NCBI GenBank assembly: GCA_017533485.1
Contig: JAFXIC010000020.1
Coordinates: forward strand, 1-64,000
Reading direction: 5' to 3'
Length of the DNA: 64,000 bases
DNA from: Oscillospiraceae bacterium
GTDB taxonomy: Bacteria; Bacillota; Clostridia; Oscillospirales; Ruminococcaceae
In this document: piece after piece, positions 62,296-64,000 of the stretch
Numbering within the stretch: the stretch's first letter is position 1
Layout: every line of letters begins with the position of its first letter
Translations under genes and position numbers: made by a program
Notes under the pieces: generated by a model
The model's input: the letters and a program-made list of their open reading frames with translations, nothing else
Told to the model about the DNA's origin: nothing
The model's database searches: none

Positions 62296-63447
62296 ATGAT
62301 TTCAGAAAACGGAAGAATTGATTTTCTGTATTTGAATGAACAGGATATGATTGATGCAGGCGTAAAGGACATGGAAGGCTGTATGGAAGCCATGGAAGAA
62401 ATGTTCCGTCTGCTCCATAAGGGCGATTACCGTATGGGCGGTGAGGACGCGAATGAACATGGTATTCGTGTATCCTTCCCGAAGGAATCGGATATCGAGG
62501 GAATGCCGCTGAGCGAACCGGATTATCGGTTTATGGCGATGCCCGCATATCTCGGCGGAAAGTTCCATATGTTCGGTATCAAGTCCTATGGCTCGCATCA
62601 TCGCAATAAGGATCAGGGACTGCCGCGTTCGATTCTGATGATGTCGCTGCTCGATACCGTAACGGGCGCACCGATTGCCTATATGTCCGCGAATATTCTC
62701 AGCGCGATGAGAACGGGTGCGGCATCGGGTGTCGGCCCGAAATATCTTTCGAAGAAGAACCCGAAAGTGCTCGGTATTGTCGGTCCGGGCGTTATGAGTA
62801 CCTATGCGCTGGCATCGTTCATGATTGCACAGCCGACAATCGAGGTGCTGAAAATCAAGGGCCGCAGTCAGGCGGGAATTGACCGTTTTATTGAGAAAGC
62901 AAAGGCTGCGCATCCGACCATCAAGGAATTTATTGTCTGTGATTCGATTGAAGACTGTGTACGGGATTCGGATATCGTTTATTACGGTACTACGAATGCA
63001 GCAAAATTTGAGGACAACCCCTGCGTCAAGGCAGAATGGGTCAAGAAAGGCGCACTCATCATCAGTGCATCCTCGCTGCTGGTAGATACCGACTTTATGG
63101 CAGATAAGCCGAATGTCCGTCTGGTTGCAGACAACTATAAGATGTACGAAGGCTGGGGTTCCGGAAATCCCTTACCGACTCAGAAAACAGTTTCCACATT
63201 GCTTGGCATGGGCTTCTATGATGCGGTTATGGAGGGAAAGATTACGCGTTCGGATATTGCCGATCTCGGCGCAGTCATCTGCGGCGAGCAGGTCGGACGT
63301 GAGAACGAGGATCAGATTCTTGTCTATGCAGTCGGCGGTATGCCGATTGAGGACGTTGCGTGGGCATACGAAGTCTATCATAACGCACTGAAGAAGAATA
63401 TCGGTACGAAGCTGAATCTTTGGGAAACACCCGACTTAATGAAATAA
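62296..63447 (+). CDS. Ornithine cyclodeaminase / mu-crystallin family protein
   Basis: A 383-residue NAD(P)-binding protein. It has MPAYLGGKFHMFGIKSYGSH, ILSAMRTGAASGVGPKYLS, the nucleotide loop LGIVGPGVMSTYAL and the DSDIVYYGTTN block, as in ornithine cyclodeaminases and related imine reductases or amino acid dehydrogenases (for example the SbnB type). It probably makes or converts a non-proteinogenic amino acid or imine used by the ligases. It follows ATP-grasp 2 by 7 nt and precedes the permease. Confidence 0.9.
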   Translation: MISENGRIDFLYLNEQDMIDAGVKDMEGCMEAMEEMFRLLHKGDYRMGGEDANEHGIRVSFPKESDIEGMPLSEPDYRFMAMPAYLGGKFHMFGIKSYGSHHRNKDQGLPRSILMMSLLDTVTGAPIAYMSANILSAMRTGAASGVGPKYLSKKNPKVLGIVGPGVMSTYALASFMIAQPTIEVLKIKGRSQAGIDRFIEKAKAAHPTIKEFIVCDSIEDCVRDSDIVYYGTTNAAKFEDNPCVKAEWVKKGALIISASSLLVDTDFMADKPNVRLVADNYKMYEGWGSGNPLPTQKTVSTLLGMGFYDAVMEGKITRSDIADLGAVICGEQVGRENEDQILVYAVGGMPIEDVAWAYEVYHNALKKNIGTKLNLWETPDLMK

Positions 63448-63493
63448 GTCGGTTGGAATAAAATTTATTTTCAGAAAGGTAAAGGGTATTTAG

Positions 63494-64000
63494 ATGGGAA
63501 AAAAAGCATTCAACAAGGTATTAAACAGTTTTGATGTCATTGTCGTAGCCTTTGGTGCAATGATAGGCTGGGGCTGGGTTGTTTCTTCGGGACAGTGGAT
63601 TCAGTCCGGCGGTGTACTTGGTACCGTCATCGGTTTCATCATCGGCGGTCTGATGATTTATTTCGTTGGTTTGACATATGCGGAATTGACAACAGCTTTG
63701 CCGCTTTGCGGAGGCGAGCACGTATTCAGTTTCATGGCGTTTGGACCCGTTGGAAGCTTTATATGTACATGGGCATTGATCCTCAGTTACATGGGCGTTG
63801 TATGTTACGAGGCCTGCTCATTCCCAACTATACTGCAATATCTGTTCCCTGATATGCTCAAAGGGTATTTATATACCGTTCAGGGATTTGATGTCTATGC
63901 CTCATGGGTTGCCGTGGGCAGTATCATGTCCTTTTTGATTATGCTGATTAACATCATCGGTATTAAGAAATCTGCGGTGATGCAGACGATCTTTACCGTT
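63494..64000 (+). CDS. APC-family amino acid permease, N-terminal part (cut by window edge)
   Basis: An integral membrane transporter. The first 169 codons are seen: FDVIVVAFGAMIGWGWVVSS (TM1 with the GAMIGWG unwound segment), WIQSGGVLGTVIGFIIGGLM, and LTTALPLCGGEHVFSFMAFG, typical of the APC superfamily. AAAGG lies upstream of the ATG. The place right after the OCD-type gene suggests transport of the amino acid substrate or product. Confidence 0.93.
   Translation, partial: MGKKAFNKVLNSFDVIVVAFGAMIGWGWVVSSGQWIQSGGVLGTVIGFIIGGLMIYFVGLTYAELTTALPLCGGEHVFSFMAFGPVGSFICTWALILSYMGVVCYEACSFPTILQYLFPDMLKGYLYTVQGFDVYASWVAVGSIMSFLIMLINIIGIKKSAVMQTIFTV

Overview
The window looks like chromosomal core sequence from a cellulosome-forming, potentially spore-forming Firmicute of the Ruminococcus type. 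Evidence: two secreted glycoside hydrolases (a GH26 mannanase-like enzyme and a GH48 cellobiohydrolase) both end in type I dockerins; there are SpoVM and SpoIIID homologues; L27 carries the Firmicute N-terminal extension with its Prp protease beside it; and the yicC-remA-gmk-rpoZ-priA-def-fmt-rsmB-rlmN-prpC-prkC-rsgA-thiN gene order matches the Bacillus/Clostridia arrangement. By eye G+C is a little above 50 percent, closer to a Ruminococcus champanellensis-like organism than to R. albus or R. flavefaciens; the species is inference. I see no IS element, prophage, CRISPR array or rRNA operon.

Layout. 1-2.5 kb: start of a GAPDH gene (minus), a degenerate sensor-kinase-like gene and an orphan type IV prepilin. 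2.5-6.7 kb: a PfkB sugar kinase, rmuC, and an unknown gene coupled to tsaE-tsaB. 6.7-10.1 kb (minus): lon-engB and a 30-codon spoVM homologue. 10.2-11 kb: an AT-rich YbjN-like gene and tRNA-Pro. 11-15.5 kb (minus): a lysine-riboswitch-controlled operon asd-unknown-unknown-dapA-dapB for the diaminopimelate/lysine branch. 15.5-21.1 kb (plus): recJ, rpiB, the CBM-GH26-dockerin enzyme and a VanW-family protein. 21.1-25 kb (plus): rplU-prp-rpmA-obgE-mrnC-yebC. 25-29.5 kb (minus): relA/spoT, an MBL-fold hydrolase and hemZ. 29.5-43.7 kb (minus): the long yicC-to-thiN housekeeping operon, with a DUF4846 gene inserted and without coaBC or rpe. 43.8-46.7 kb (minus): the GH48-dockerin gene with a roughly 200-nt leader. 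47-53.1 kb (plus): a Gld-like ABC exporter (ATPase, permease, GldG-like, DUF4340) and a patatin-like phospholipase. 53.2-53.6 kb: spoIIID.

53.6-64 kb (plus, leaving the window): a tightly packed biosynthetic operon that I regard as the most interesting part. It makes dTDP-4-keto-6-deoxyglucose (rfbA, rfbB), carries its own thymidylate kinase, a DegT sugar aminotransferase, two different ATP-grasp ligases, a second divergent PLP-fold protein, a lipid-carrier sugar-1-phosphate transferase, an ornithine-cyclodeaminase-family enzyme and an APC-type amino acid permease. This combination suggests a surface glycan or glycolipid bearing a dTDP-derived amino sugar condensed with one or two (perhaps non-proteinogenic) amino acids; that product is inference.

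Recurrent regulatory features: at least a dozen sigma-A-type promoters have a 17-bp spacer, many with an extended TGG before the -10 box, and several genes start at TTG codons that overlap the preceding stop or sit at ideal distance from a ribosome-binding site.
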